A stretch of DNA of 64,000 bases. Origin: Nonomuraea thailandensis (GTDB taxonomy: Bacteria > Actinomycetota > Actinomycetes > Streptosporangiales > Streptosporangiaceae). The translations under genes and the position numbers were made by a program. Shown here in pieces: positions 43,616 through 52,607 of the stretch. Positions within the stretch are counted from its first letter, which is position 1. The number at the start of each line of letters is the position of its first letter. Under the pieces are notes generated by a model, which ran no database searches, was not told the DNA's origin, and was given only the letters and a program-made list of their open reading frames with translations. Location: the NCBI RefSeq assembly GCF_024172165.1, contig NZ_JAMZEB010000002.1, forward strand, positions 5,849,501 to 5,913,500, given 5' to 3'.

Positions 43616-44398
43616 ATGCTCAGAAACCTTGCCATCGCGAGCAGCGTCGCGGTGATCGGCACACTCCTGCTGTCGCCGTCCCAGCCGGGCGAGCGGCTGG
43701 TGAGGATCTACGGCAGCGACCTGGCGACGGCCGACCGGGTGGCGATCATCGTGCCCGGCGCCGACACCAGGGTGGCGACGTTCGACTCCAGCACCAGGCA
43801 CCCCGGAGGCGCGGCCCGCGCCCTGCTGGCGGAGGCCGCCCGGCTGGCTCCCCACGAGCGGCTGGCCGTGATGGCATGGCTGGGCTACGACTCACCACCC
43901 ACCCTGAGCCTGGCTGCCCTCACCGACGAGGCGGCCGTCGCCGGCGCCCAGGAGCTCCGCCGCACGGTCGCCGGCCTGCGCCGGCGCACCCCCGCCCCGA
44001 TCAGCCTCCTCTGCCACAGTTACGGCTCCTACGCCTGCGCCCTCGCGGCCCCGGGCTTACCGATCGCCGACCTCGCCTTCATCGGCAGCCCCGGCGTCGG
44101 CGCAGCCCGCCAGGGCGCCGAGGGGCTCGACGTCCGAGGCGAGACCCCCTCGGGCGGGGTCCGGATCTGGGCCGGGCTCGGCGACGACGACTGGATCAGA
44201 CTCGTGCCCAAGGCCAAGCTCGGCCCCCTCGGGTTCGGCACCGACCCGATGCAGGCCGCGTACGGCGCCCGCCGCTTCGAGACGGGCACGGGCGGCCACA
44301 GCGACTACTACACTCCGGGCACCCCGTCCCTGCGCAACCTGACCCTGATCGCCCTCGGCCGCCACCGGGAGGTGACCCGAGAGCAGGACGGCTCTTGA
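43616..44398 (+). CDS. Secreted or anchored alpha/beta hydrolase (DUF1023-like)
   Basis: A 260-aa alpha/beta hydrolase. A hydrophobic N-terminus (NLAIASSVAVIGTLLLSP) could be a signal or anchor. The nucleophile elbow is LLCHSYGSYA, the oxyanion region follows AIIVPGADTRVATFD, and the last His is in GTGGHSDYYTPG. This pattern fits the actinobacterial DUF1023 alpha/beta hydrolases, of unknown substrate. It stands alone behind a CRP-like palindrome. Confidence 0.78.
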   Translation: MLRNLAIASSVAVIGTLLLSPSQPGERLVRIYGSDLATADRVAIIVPGADTRVATFDSSTRHPGGAARALLAEAARLAPHERLAVMAWLGYDSPPTLSLAALTDEAAVAGAQELRRTVAGLRRRTPAPISLLCHSYGSYACALAAPGLPIADLAFIGSPGVGAARQGAEGLDVRGETPSGGVRIWAGLGDDDWIRLVPKAKLGPLGFGTDPMQAAYGARRFETGTGGHSDYYTPGTPSLRNLTLIALGRHREVTREQDGS

Positions 44399-44461
44399 CT
44401 CCCGCGTTCCTGGGTACGTGTCGGAGGAGGCAGGCTTTGATGACATGGTGTCGTCATCAGC

Positions 44462-44490
44462 TTGACGTCGGACGCCGACGTTTGTGACAC
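44462..44490 (+). promoter_or_regulatory. Promoter and palindrome before the heme oxygenase gene
   Basis: ACGTCGG-ACG-CCGACGT is a perfect inverted repeat at 44465-44481. It overlaps TTGACG (44462-44467), a -35 candidate 17 bases before TGACAC (44485-44490). Transcription would start at or near the upstream ATG 44497. Confidence 0.45.
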
Positions 44491-44526
44491 TTCGTCATGA
44501 AACGCCAGCACGAGCAGAGGTGGGCC

Positions 44527-45177
44527 GTGACCACGTCGTTCTCCGAAACTTTGCGCAACTCCACCTGGGCCGACCACCAGTCGGCGGAGTCGGAGGGCTA
44601 CCTCTCAGCGCTGATGAGCGGCCGGTTGAGCGAGCACGACTACGGCGAGATGGTCGCCCAGCACTATTTCGCGTACGTCGCCCTCGACGGCGTGTCACGC
44701 CAGCTGGCGGATCACCCGGTGGCGGGCCGCTTCGTGTTCCCCGAGCTGTACCGGGAGCCGGCACTGGAGCGCGACCTCGCGACGATCTACGGCCAGGGCT
44801 GGCGCGACCGGATCACCCCGTCGAAGTCCACCCGCACCCTCGTGGCCCGCATCCACCAGGTCGCCGACTGGCCCGGCGGCTACGTCGCCCATCACTACAC
44901 CCGCTACCTGGGTGACCTGTCGGGCGGCCAGTTCATCCGGATGGAGCTGCAGAAGATCTACGGCTACGCGAAGGGCGGGGGCGTCGACTTCTACTTCTTC
45001 GACGAGCTGGGCAGCCTGCCCCGGTTCAAGAACGACTACCGCTCGCGGCTGGACGTGCTGGGGCTGGAGCTGGACGAGCGGGAGCAGCAGCGCCTGATCG
45101 GTGAGGTCAGGCTGGCCTACCAGCTCAACACGGAAGTGCTGACGGAGCTCAGGCACGTGGTCAAGGCCGCCGCCTGA
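44527..45177 (+). CDS. Biliverdin-producing heme oxygenase
   Basis: A 216-aa heme oxygenase that opens heme to biliverdin, CO and ferrous iron. The proximal His is in STWADHQSAES, the distal-helix glycines are in YLGDLSGGQFIRM, and the C-terminal helix has FKNDYRSRLD. I chose GTG 44527, six bases after AGAGG, which gives the usual family length; an in-frame ATG at 44497 adds ten residues and has a possible leaderless promoter. No heme transporter is adjacent, so its role may be heme turnover or iron recovery. Confidence 0.93.
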   Translation: MTTSFSETLRNSTWADHQSAESEGYLSALMSGRLSEHDYGEMVAQHYFAYVALDGVSRQLADHPVAGRFVFPELYREPALERDLATIYGQGWRDRITPSKSTRTLVARIHQVADWPGGYVAHHYTRYLGDLSGGQFIRMELQKIYGYAKGGGVDFYFFDELGSLPRFKNDYRSRLDVLGLELDEREQQRLIGEVRLAYQLNTEVLTELRHVVKAAA

Positions 45178-45188
45178 GCCCGACCACT

Positions 45189-45275
45189 GACGGCCCGGGC
45201 CCGGCGCTACAGCCTTTGACGGCCCTGGGGCCCGGGCTACGCCTTTGACGGCCCTGGGGGCGGGGCTACAGCCTT
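45189..45275. repeat. Three tandem 29-bp units after heme oxygenase
   Basis: Units start at 45189, 45218 and 45247, each GACGGCCC...GCTACAGCCTTT with a few differences. They begin 12 bases after the heme oxygenase stop. Confidence 0.85.
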
Positions 45276-45361
45276 GACAACGGCATCAGCCGAAGACCCG
45301 CCTGGGGCCGCAGCCGGCACCGCTTCAGGCAAAGCCGCAGCGCCGACACCGCTCCGGGCCC

Positions 45362-45504
45362 GACCACAACGCTGATACCCGCCCTCGGGTGCGGCTCCAA
45401 CGCTGGTACCTCAGATGCGGCTCCGACGCTGCTACCGCCCTCAGGTGCGGCTCCAACGCTGGTCCCGCCCTTGGGGTGGGCCACAGTGCTGGCACCACCC
45501 GGCC
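45362..45504. repeat. About five ~30-bp degenerate units (minisatellite core)
   Basis: Units at 45362, 45393, 45419, 45449 and 45479 share GGCTCCAACGCTGGTACC and then CCCTCAGGTGC. Weaker relatives extend in both directions from about 45276 to 45760. The 754-base space between heme oxygenase and TetR holds no believable gene; long frames here come from the repeats. Confidence 0.75.
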
Positions 45505-45931
45505 GAGGCCGTCCGAGGGCTCCAGAGCCGGCACCAGTGCCAGCGGCCGGAGACCGCCGGGCAGGCCCACGGAGCCGACACCCCCGCCCGCGGACGCGGC
45601 TTCGGGGCCGACACTCCCAGCCCGAAGTCCGAGCGAGGCTGCGGACCCGACACCACCGGACGCAGGGGCTCAGCTCGGACCTTGGAGCCGACGCTCCCAG
45701 CCGGAGCTCTGCAGCGGTACCACCGCCAGGTGCAGGCGCTCAGCTCGGGCTACAGGACCCCGGCCCGAGCCCGTGGCGAAGCCACGGAGTCAGCGCCAGC
45801 CCGTTTGGAGGGTGCGAACGCTGTTATCAGCGTGTCGCCTGGGGTTTCCGAGGGCCGAGGTGTCACCCCTGAACGTAGGAGCCGCAGCGATAGTGCGGAA
45901 CTTCCGGCGCGCCCCGGCCTACCATGGGCGT

Positions 45932-46528
45932 ATGCCCCGCATCTCGGCCGCCACGATCGGCGAGCACCGCGCCCAGACGCGTGATCGGATCCTGCAGGCC
46001 GTCTCGCGCCTGTCCAGGGTGCAGGGCATCGACGCCATCTCCATGACCGACGTGGCCGGCGAGGCCGGCATCACCCGTACGGTCCTGTACAACTACTTTC
46101 CCGACAAGGCGGCGCTGCTGCTGGCGTTCACCGAGCGCGTCACCCGCTACTTCATCGACAGCTACGAGCGGGAGCTGCCTGCGGGGGCCTCGCCCGCCGA
46201 CCGGTTGCGCGCGTTCGTACGGCTGCAGCTCACCGGGCTGCTCGCGCATCCGCACCCGGGGGCGGCCGATCTCAGCGCCGCGCTCGGACCCGACGCCTAC
46301 CAGCGGCTGGCCGAGCACGTGGCGCCGATGCAGAGCATCCTGGTGGAGATCCTGGACAACGGCATCGAGGCCGGTGACTTCCGCGCGCTCGACGTGGACG
46401 CCACTGCGCGGATGATCCTGGCGGTCATCGGCGCCGAGCGGGTGCCGCTGATCAGCGGAGACGTGACGGTGGAGACGGCCGGGGAGCTGGTGTCGGAGTT
46501 CGTGCTGCGGGCACTGGGCAACGGCTGA
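45932..46528 (+). CDS. TetR-family regulator
   Basis: A 198-aa TetR. The HTH is RILQAVSRLSRVQGIDAISMT then DVAGEAGITRTVLYNYFPDKAAL. The C-terminal ligand domain is divergent. I chose ATG 45932: TACCAT ends six bases upstream (leaderless pattern); the frame is open much further upstream only because it crosses the repeat region. It is followed in the same direction by a DHA2 efflux gene 143 bases away, which it may control. Confidence 0.9.
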   Translation: MPRISAATIGEHRAQTRDRILQAVSRLSRVQGIDAISMTDVAGEAGITRTVLYNYFPDKAALLLAFTERVTRYFIDSYERELPAGASPADRLRAFVRLQLTGLLAHPHPGAADLSAALGPDAYQRLAEHVAPMQSILVEILDNGIEAGDFRALDVDATARMILAVIGAERVPLISGDVTVETAGELVSEFVLRALGNG

Positions 46529-46671
46529 CCCACCACCCCCGGACGACGGCGGGCGGCGGGCCTGGGCGACAGGCAACGGCGCAGGCGAAGGTGGCAGGCG
46601 ATCAGCGGCGGCGCGGGTTGCAGGTGATGGGTGGCGGGGAGACTGTCGGGGCCCGGTGACAGGATGGCCCC

Positions 46672-48081
46672 ATGACCGACAATCCCGCCCTCGTGCACGG
46701 AGAACACGTCGCGCTCAAGTCGGCACGCGGCCGGTGGATCCTGTTCGCGACCGTGCTCGGCTCCGGCCTGGCGATGCTCGACAGCACGGTGGTCAACGTC
46801 GCGCTGCCGTTCCTGGGGCGGGAGCTCGACGCGGGCATGGCCGGCCTGCAGTGGACGATCAACGCCTACACCCTGACCCTGGCCGGGCTGATCCTGCTGG
46901 GCGGCTCGCTCGGCGACCGATACGGGCGCCGCAGGCTCTTCCTCGTCGGGACGGTCTGGTTCGCGGTCGCGTCGGCCCTGTGCGGGCTGGCGCCGAACAT
47001 CGAGTTCCTCATCGGCGCCCGCGCGCTGCAGGGCATCGGCGGGGCGCTGCTGACGCCCGGCTCTCTGGCCATCATCCAGGCGTCCTTCGTCCGGCACGAC
47101 CGGCCCAGGGCGGTCGGGGTGTGGTCCGGGCTCGGCGGCGTGGCCAGCGCCATCGGGCCGCTGCTGGGCGGCTGGCTGGTGCAGTCGGCAGGCTGGCGGT
47201 GGGCGTTCCTGATCAACCTGCCGTTCGCGGCGTTCGTCGTGTTCGTCACGCTGCGGCACGTGCCGGAGAGCAGGGACGAGGCGGCATCGGGCCGTTTCGA
47301 CGTGCTCGGCTCGGTGCTGGCGGCGCTGGCGCTGGCCGGCATCACGTACGGGCTGATCCAGAAGGGCGTGTCGGTGCCGCTGGTGGCCGGGCTGGCGCTG
47401 GCGCTGGCGTTCGTGGTGGTGGAGATCCGCAGGTCGCCGGACGCGCTGGTGCCGGTGGGCATGTTCCGCGACCGGGTGTTCACGGCGGTGAACGTGGTGA
47501 CGCTGATCATGTACGCGGCCATGGGCGTGGTGTTCTTCCTGCTGGTGGTGCAGCTCCAGGTGGTGTCCGGGTTCTCCCCCATCGCGGCCGGGCTGGCGAT
47601 GCTGCCGACGACGATCCTGATGCTGCTGCTGTCGGCGCGGGCCGGAGACCTGGCCAAGCGGGTGGGGCCGCGCTGGCCCATGACGATCGGGATCCTGGTG
47701 GCGGGAGGCGGGTTCGTGCTGATGAGCACCATCGGGTTCGGCGCGTCGTACCCGCTGCAGGTGCTGCCGGCGGTGTTCGTGTTCGGGCTGGGGCTGTCGG
47801 CGGCGGTCGCGCCGCTGACGGCGACCGTGCTGGCCACGGCCGAGGAGCGGCTCGCGGGCACGGCCAGCGGGGTGAACAACGCGGTGGCCCGCACCGGGAG
47901 CCTGCTGGCCGTGGCCGCGGTGCCGCCGCTCGTGGGCTTGGTGGGAGACGCGTTCGAGCAGCCTCGGGTGTTCGACGCGGGCTTCCGCACGGCGATGCTG
48001 ATCAGCGCGGCGATGATGGTGGTGGCCGCGCTGATCACGTTCCTCACGATCAGGACGAACGTCCTGGCCGCCGACGACTGA
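46672..48081 (+). CDS. DHA2-family MFS drug:proton antiporter
   Basis: A 469-aa MFS transporter with a predicted 14 helices. Motif D1 AMLDSTVVNVALPFLG, motif A GGSLGDRYGRRRLFLVG, and motif C GPLLGGWLV are all present. This is the EmrB/QacA type that exports drugs or lipophilic compounds by proton exchange. It follows a TetR gene, the usual arrangement for inducible efflux. A CAGGAT hexamer sits six bases before the ATG. Confidence 0.93.
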   Translation: MTDNPALVHGEHVALKSARGRWILFATVLGSGLAMLDSTVVNVALPFLGRELDAGMAGLQWTINAYTLTLAGLILLGGSLGDRYGRRRLFLVGTVWFAVASALCGLAPNIEFLIGARALQGIGGALLTPGSLAIIQASFVRHDRPRAVGVWSGLGGVASAIGPLLGGWLVQSAGWRWAFLINLPFAAFVVFVTLRHVPESRDEAASGRFDVLGSVLAALALAGITYGLIQKGVSVPLVAGLALALAFVVVEIRRSPDALVPVGMFRDRVFTAVNVVTLIMYAAMGVVFFLLVVQLQVVSGFSPIAAGLAMLPTTILMLLLSARAGDLAKRVGPRWPMTIGILVAGGGFVLMSTIGFGASYPLQVLPAVFVFGLGLSAAVAPLTATVLATAEERLAGTASGVNNAVARTGSLLAVAAVPPLVGLVGDAFEQPRVFDAGFRTAMLISAAMMVVAALITFLTIRTNVLAADD

Positions 48082-48098
48082 CCAGCCCGCCTGGCCCG

Positions 48099-48159
48099 CC
48101 TCCGGTCAGCAGCCGCGGACCAGAAGCCGCCGGTCAGAAGCCTGCGGTCGGATCAGAAG
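48099..48159. repeat. Tandem 14-bp units over the P450 stop codon
   Basis: Read on the minus strand, CTTCTGATCCGACCGCAGG, CTTCTGACCGGCGG, CTTCTGGTCCGCGG and CTGCTGACCGGAGG follow each other. The TGA in the first unit (48155-48153) is the P450 stop; the second and fourth carry the same TGA. Confidence 0.88.
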
Positions 48160-49382
48160 GTGAAGGCCTGGCTGCGCACGCTGTTGTCGAAGTTCGACAG
48201 CAGCAGCTCGGGCTCGCCGACCGAGCGGATGCCCGGCAGCCGGGTCAGCAGCTCGCGGAACATCGTCCGCATCTCCTGCCTGGCCAGGTTGGCGCCCAGG
48301 CAGAAGTGCGGGCCGGGGCCGCCGAAGCCGACGTGCGGCTTGGTGTCGCGGGTGATGTCGAACGTGTCGGCGTTCGGGAACACCGACTCGTCGCGGTTGG
48401 CGGAGCCGTAGAAGAGCACGACCTTGTCGCCCTTCTTCAGCTCCAGGCCGCGCAGCGAGTGGTCCTCGGTGACCGTGCGGCGGAACTGCATGATGGGCGA
48501 GACGTATCGGACCATCTCCTCGACGGCGCCGTTGATGTGCGCGTCGAAGTCGCTCATCAGCAGCTCGCGCTGGGCCGGGTTCTCCGTCAGGAGCCTGATG
48601 CCGTGGGCCATCGTGTTGCGGGCCGTCTCGTTGCCGGCCACCAGCAACAGCGAGAAGAACGAGCCGAGCTCCTTGTCGGTCAGCTTCTCCCCGTCGGGGT
48701 TGGCGTTGACCAGCAGGGAGACCAGGTCGCCCTTGGGGTCGGCGACGCGCTCGTGGCCGAGCTTGATGACCATGCGCTGCAGCGCCAGCAGGGCCAGCAT
48801 GTTCTGCCCGGCCATCTGCACGCTGCGCGCCAGGCTGGGCCGCACGCCGGTGTAGGCGGTGGAGATGTCGACGTGCTGGTGCACCTTCTCCCGCAGCTCC
48901 TGCGGGATGTCCAGCATGTCGCAGATGACGTGGATGGGCAGCCGGGCGGCGACCTGGGTGACGAAGTCGCGCGGGCCGTCCCTGACCACGTCGTCCACGA
49001 TGCGCCCGCACGTGGCCTCGATGTCGCTCTGCAGCCCGGCGAGCATCCTGGGGCTGAACGAGCGCGTCACGATGCGGCGCAGGCGGGCGTGGCGCGGGTC
49101 GTCCATGTTGACCATCGACTCGCCGAACACCTGCTTCACCCAGCTCGGCGGCTCGGGGTTGGTGACGGCCGGCTCGCTGGAGAAGATCTTGGCGTTGCGG
49201 CTGGCCTCGACCACGTCGGCGTGGCGGACCAGGGCGTAGAAGCCCTTGCCCGAGCGGAGGAAGGGCACCTTCTTCTCCGGGAAGAACACCGGGTGCTCCA
49301 ATTGCCGGAGCCGGGCGAACGCCTCGTTTCGCTCTTTGAGGGGTTTGCGCCAGAAATCCAGATCAGCGAGGTCGATGTCCAC
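48153..49382 (-). CDS. Cytochrome P450 (CYP124/125/142-like)
   Basis: A 409-aa soluble P450. The heme Cys lies in FGGPGPHFCLGANLAR, the I-helix oxygen motif is AGNETARN, and the ExxR is in EEMVRYVSP. The region VNMDDPRHARLRRIVTRSF is typical of the CYP124/125/142 group that hydroxylates sterol or branched-lipid side chains, so a lipid substrate is a reasonable guess. I chose GTG 49382 (MDIDLADLDFWRKP) because residues before it read like noncoding sequence. No ferredoxin gene is adjacent. Convergent with the MFS gene. Confidence 0.9.
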   Translation of the reverse strand: MDIDLADLDFWRKPLKERNEAFARLRQLEHPVFFPEKKVPFLRSGKGFYALVRHADVVEASRNAKIFSSEPAVTNPEPPSWVKQVFGESMVNMDDPRHARLRRIVTRSFSPRMLAGLQSDIEATCGRIVDDVVRDGPRDFVTQVAARLPIHVICDMLDIPQELREKVHQHVDISTAYTGVRPSLARSVQMAGQNMLALLALQRMVIKLGHERVADPKGDLVSLLVNANPDGEKLTDKELGSFFSLLLVAGNETARNTMAHGIRLLTENPAQRELLMSDFDAHINGAVEEMVRYVSPIMQFRRTVTEDHSLRGLELKKGDKVVLFYGSANRDESVFPNADTFDITRDTKPHVGFGGPGPHFCLGANLARQEMRTMFRELLTRLPGIRSVGEPELLLSNFDNSVRSQAFTF

Positions 49383-49533
49383 CCGTCTATGGTGGCACGT
49401 TCCCGTGCCCCGGGAGCCCTTCGGAGCGGGCCCGATCCGGCGGCGGGAACGCTCGTGAATGTGCATCCTGCCCTCCTGGCCCGTTCTCGTGCCGTTCAGG
49501 CCAGGTTCGACCTGCCTGGTCATTACTTCCGGT

Positions 49534-50919
49534 ATGAATGCGCTGCTCGCCGCCTGTCTGATCGTCCCGCTAGCCTCAGGAGCGGCTCCGGCCGCCGCCG
49601 CCCGCGCGTGTGGCGGCCACCCGCTCGACTTCGACGCCGACGGCCGTCCCGACCTGGCCGTGGCCGCCCCGTACGACGCCGCCAGGGCAGGCTCCGTCAC
49701 CGTCATGTACGGGTCCGGCGAGAAGGCGAAGCTGACCCAGAAGGGGGCCGAGCCGGGTGACTCGTTCGGGTCGGCGCTGGCCGTGGGCGACTTCAACGGG
49801 GACCGGTGCGCGGACCTGGCGGTGGGGGTGTCGGAGGAGTTCGCGGGCGAGCGGGTGCCGGGGGGCGACGGGAACGGGGTCGTGCAGATCTTCGACGGGT
49901 CACCGGCGGGGCTCGTGGCGGGGAAGGAGCTGAAGCTGGTCAAGCCGTCCAGCGACCGGTTCGGGGCCTCGCTGGCGGCGGGGGACCTGGACGGGGACGG
50001 GCGGGACGAGCTCGCGGTGGGCGCGCCGGGTCACCGGTCGGGCGGGGCGGTGACGGTGTACGGGATGAAGGGGCGCAAGGCGTACCAGATCACGCAGAAG
50101 ACGCCGTGGGTGCGGCAGGGGGCGAACGTCACCGACCAGTGGGGCGCGTCGCTGGCCACCGGCGACTTCGACGGCGACGGGCGGGACGAGCTGGCCGTGG
50201 GCGCGCCGGCCGACAGTGTGAGCAAGGACGGGCAGGGCTCGGTGACCGTGATCGACGTGCGGGGGAAACGGGCCCGGTTCCTCACGCAGAGCACGCCGGG
50301 GATCAAGGGGGCCGCCGAGAAGTGGGACAACTTCGGCGCCTCGCTGGCGACCGGCGACTTCAACGGCGACGGCAAGGCCGACCTGGCGATCGGGGTGCCG
50401 GGCGAGGGGCTGAGCGCCAACCAGCGGGCCATGGACTACGGTGACGGCACCGTGGACGTCCTGTACGGCTCGCGGGCCGGGCTGCGTACCGACAGGACCG
50501 AGGCGTGGTCGCAGAACACGCTCGACGGCAGGCCCCGCTACTACGACCGGTTCGGGGCCTCACTGGCCGCGGGGGACTTCAACGGCGACGGCAACGACGA
50601 GCTGGCCATCGGCGTGCCCGGCGAGAAGGCCGTGCAGGTGCTCGCCGGGCGCTCCTCAGGCGGGCTGACGCGGGTGGGCAACCTGCTGGTCAAGGGCAAG
50701 GGGCAGGACTTCGGGGCGTCGGTGGCCGCGCTGCCCGGCTGGGAGCGGTACCGGTCACTGGCCAAGCGGCCGCCGGTGTACGGGCTGGTGGTGGCGGCGC
50801 CCGATCAGGGGATCATCATGTACGCGCCGGGGAGCAGGCGGGAGTCGGGGCGGGTCAGGCTGGGCAAGGTGCGGCAGCTCGACAAGGGGACCGGCCTGTA
50901 CGGCTACACCTTCGGCTGA
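49534..50919 (+). CDS. Secreted FG-GAP (integrin-alpha-like) beta-propeller protein
   Basis: A 461-aa exported protein. Signal peptide 1-23 (MNALLAACLIVPLASGAAPA). Then about seven FG-GAP blades, six with calcium-binding loops such as DFDADGRPDLAVAAP, DLDGDGRDELAVGAP and DFNGDGKADLAIGVP, spaced ~60 residues, so a seven-bladed propeller. It has no catalytic domain and ends within the last blade. Extracellular adhesion, polymer binding or display are plausible. I chose ATG 49534, which begins the signal peptide; the upstream 25 codons are not signal-like. Confidence 0.9.
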   Translation: MNALLAACLIVPLASGAAPAAAARACGGHPLDFDADGRPDLAVAAPYDAARAGSVTVMYGSGEKAKLTQKGAEPGDSFGSALAVGDFNGDRCADLAVGVSEEFAGERVPGGDGNGVVQIFDGSPAGLVAGKELKLVKPSSDRFGASLAAGDLDGDGRDELAVGAPGHRSGGAVTVYGMKGRKAYQITQKTPWVRQGANVTDQWGASLATGDFDGDGRDELAVGAPADSVSKDGQGSVTVIDVRGKRARFLTQSTPGIKGAAEKWDNFGASLATGDFNGDGKADLAIGVPGEGLSANQRAMDYGDGTVDVLYGSRAGLRTDRTEAWSQNTLDGRPRYYDRFGASLAAGDFNGDGNDELAIGVPGEKAVQVLAGRSSGGLTRVGNLLVKGKGQDFGASVAALPGWERYRSLAKRPPVYGLVVAAPDQGIIMYAPGSRRESGRVRLGKVRQLDKGTGLYGYTFG

Positions 50920-50921
50920 GG

Positions 50922-51022
50922 CGGCTCACCGCTACAGCAGGCCGAGGCGACGGGCAGCCGGCTCACCGCGACGGCGGGCCGAGGGCTACGGGCAGCCGGC
51001 TCACCGCGACGGCGGGCCGAGG
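50922..51022. repeat. Three ~38-bp tandem units between FG-GAP and sensor kinase genes
   Basis: Bases 50951-50984 and 50989-51022 are identical over 34 bp (CGGGCAGCCGGCTCACCGCG and on). A diverged third copy, 50922-50947, joins the stop-codon region (GGCTGAGG) of the FG-GAP gene; the unit junction reads GGCCGAGG. Confidence 0.92.
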
Positions 51023-51029
51023 CGGCGGG

Positions 51030-52607
51030 CTACGACTCGGGGCCGGGGTCCGGTGGCCGGGTCGGGAGGATGACCCGGAACAGGGCGCCCTTGCCGGGCT
51101 CGCTCTCCGCCAGCACGATCCCGCCGTGCGCCTCCACCAGCGTGGCCGCGATCGACAGCCCGAGCCCCGACCCTCCGGCGCCGCGGGCGGGGTCGGCCCG
51201 GTAGAAGCGCTCGAAGACCCGCTCGGCCACCTCCCCGGAGAACCCGGGCCCCTCGTCGGCCACCTCCACCACGGCCTGGTCACCGTCCGGATGAAGCCCC
51301 ACGCGCACCTGGAACGGGGTGCCGGGCGGGGTGTGGGTGAGCGCGTTGGTGACGAGGTTGTTGAGCACCTGCCCCAGCCGGGGCTCGTCGCCGGTGACGA
51401 CCACGTCGCCCTCGCCGCCGAACAGCCGGACCAGCTCGATCTTCCTGTCGGGCGCCAGCGTCTGCGCGTCGATGACGACGGTGGCGGCCAGGCTGAGCAG
51501 GTCCACGGGCCGCATCGCCAGCGCGCGCCGCTGGTCGAGCCGGGCCAGCAGGAGCATGTCCTCCACCAGCAGCCCCATGCGGGCGGCCTGCCCCTCGATG
51601 CGGCTGAGCAGCCGTACGGCCTCGGCCAGGTCCTTCTCCTCCCCCAGCCGGTACAGCTCGGCGAAGCCCCTGATCGAGGTCAGCGGCGTGCGCAGCTCGT
51701 GGGAGGCGTCGGCCATGAACCGGCGCATCAGCTCCTCCGAGCGCCTGGCGGCCGTGGCGGACTCGCGGGCCGAGACGGCGGACCTGCGGGCGGACTCGGC
51801 GGCCTCCTCGCGCTCGCGGACCGCCACCTCGATCCGGGCGAGCATGGTGTTGAGCGAGCGGCCGAGCTTGCCGACCTCGGTGGTGCCTGCCCAGAGGGGC
51901 ACGCGGCGCGACAGGTCGCCGCCGGCGATGTCGTTGGCGGTGCTCGCGATCTGGCGCAGGGGGCGCAGGCTGCGGCGTACCAGCCCGTAGCAGACGAACC
52001 CGAGCACGATCAGCGTGCTGCCGCCGCCGGCCGCCACGATCAGGATGAGCTGGGAGACCGTCGCGTCCACGTCGGCCGTGCTGATGGCCATCATGCGGCT
52101 CTGGCCGCCGCGCGTGGGCACGGCGACGACCCGCCAGCTCGGGCCGCCGGCGTCGCGTGACTCCACGGTGAAGGGCCGCCCCCTGAGCTCGACGACCTCG
52201 GCGAGGGTCAGCGGCGGCAGGTCGGGCGTGTGCTCCTCGGTGGACTCGCTGATGGTCCTGACGAGCTCGCCGCCCGGCCCGAGCACCACACCGTGGAAGA
52301 GCCCGAAGTAGCGTTGCGGCCGGCCGCCGGGGCGCAGCTCCACGGGCGGCGGGGGCGGGTCGCGCGGCGCGGTGGCCACGCGGAGCTGTTCGTCCACCCG
52401 CTCGACGAGGTAGCTGCGCAGCAGCCGCACGGCGAACAGGCCGGTCGCCGTGATCGCGATGGTCACCAGCAGGAGGGTGGCCGAGACCAGGCGCAGCCAG
52501 AGCGGCGCCCTGGAGAGCTGCTTCCTGAGGCCGCCCAGGGCCTCGCGCAGCCGCCGCTTCCCGGGCCCGCCGGAAGGCCCGGCCGGGGGTCCGCCGCTCC
52601 TGCTCAT
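51030..52607 (-). CDS. OmpR-type sensor histidine kinase of the exporter operon
   Basis: A 525-aa kinase. Helices at ~39-62 (LVSATLLLVTIAITATGLF) and ~190-213 bracket an external domain of about 125 residues. A HAMP (RRSLRPLRQIASTANDIAGG), an Ala/Arg-rich coiled coil, HisKA (FMADASHELRTPLTS) and HATPase (NNLVTNALTH, DEGPGFSGEVAERVFERF, GSGLGLSIAATLV) follow. ATG 52607 overlaps the regulator stop (ATGA). It is last in a six-gene operon and probably senses the exported compound or envelope stress. Confidence 0.93.
   Translation of the reverse strand: MSRSGGPPAGPSGGPGKRRLREALGGLRKQLSRAPLWLRLVSATLLLVTIAITATGLFAVRLLRSYLVERVDEQLRVATAPRDPPPPPVELRPGGRPQRYFGLFHGVVLGPGGELVRTISESTEEHTPDLPPLTLAEVVELRGRPFTVESRDAGGPSWRVVAVPTRGGQSRMMAISTADVDATVSQLILIVAAGGGSTLIVLGFVCYGLVRRSLRPLRQIASTANDIAGGDLSRRVPLWAGTTEVGKLGRSLNTMLARIEVAVREREEAAESARRSAVSARESATAARRSEELMRRFMADASHELRTPLTSIRGFAELYRLGEEKDLAEAVRLLSRIEGQAARMGLLVEDMLLLARLDQRRALAMRPVDLLSLAATVVIDAQTLAPDRKIELVRLFGGEGDVVVTGDEPRLGQVLNNLVTNALTHTPPGTPFQVRVGLHPDGDQAVVEVADEGPGFSGEVAERVFERFYRADPARGAGGSGLGLSIAATLVEAHGGIVLAESEPGKGALFRVILPTRPPDPGPES

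Noticed and set aside
45389..45931. Long in-frame N-terminal extension of the TetR gene
   Set aside because: The extension crosses the degenerate minisatellite, has no domain and poor codon use; the TetR fold begins at ATG 45932.
46672..49382. Biosynthetic gene cluster around the MFS pump and P450
   Set aside because: No core biosynthetic enzyme (PKS, NRPS, terpene synthase, RiPP) is nearby; the genes look independent.
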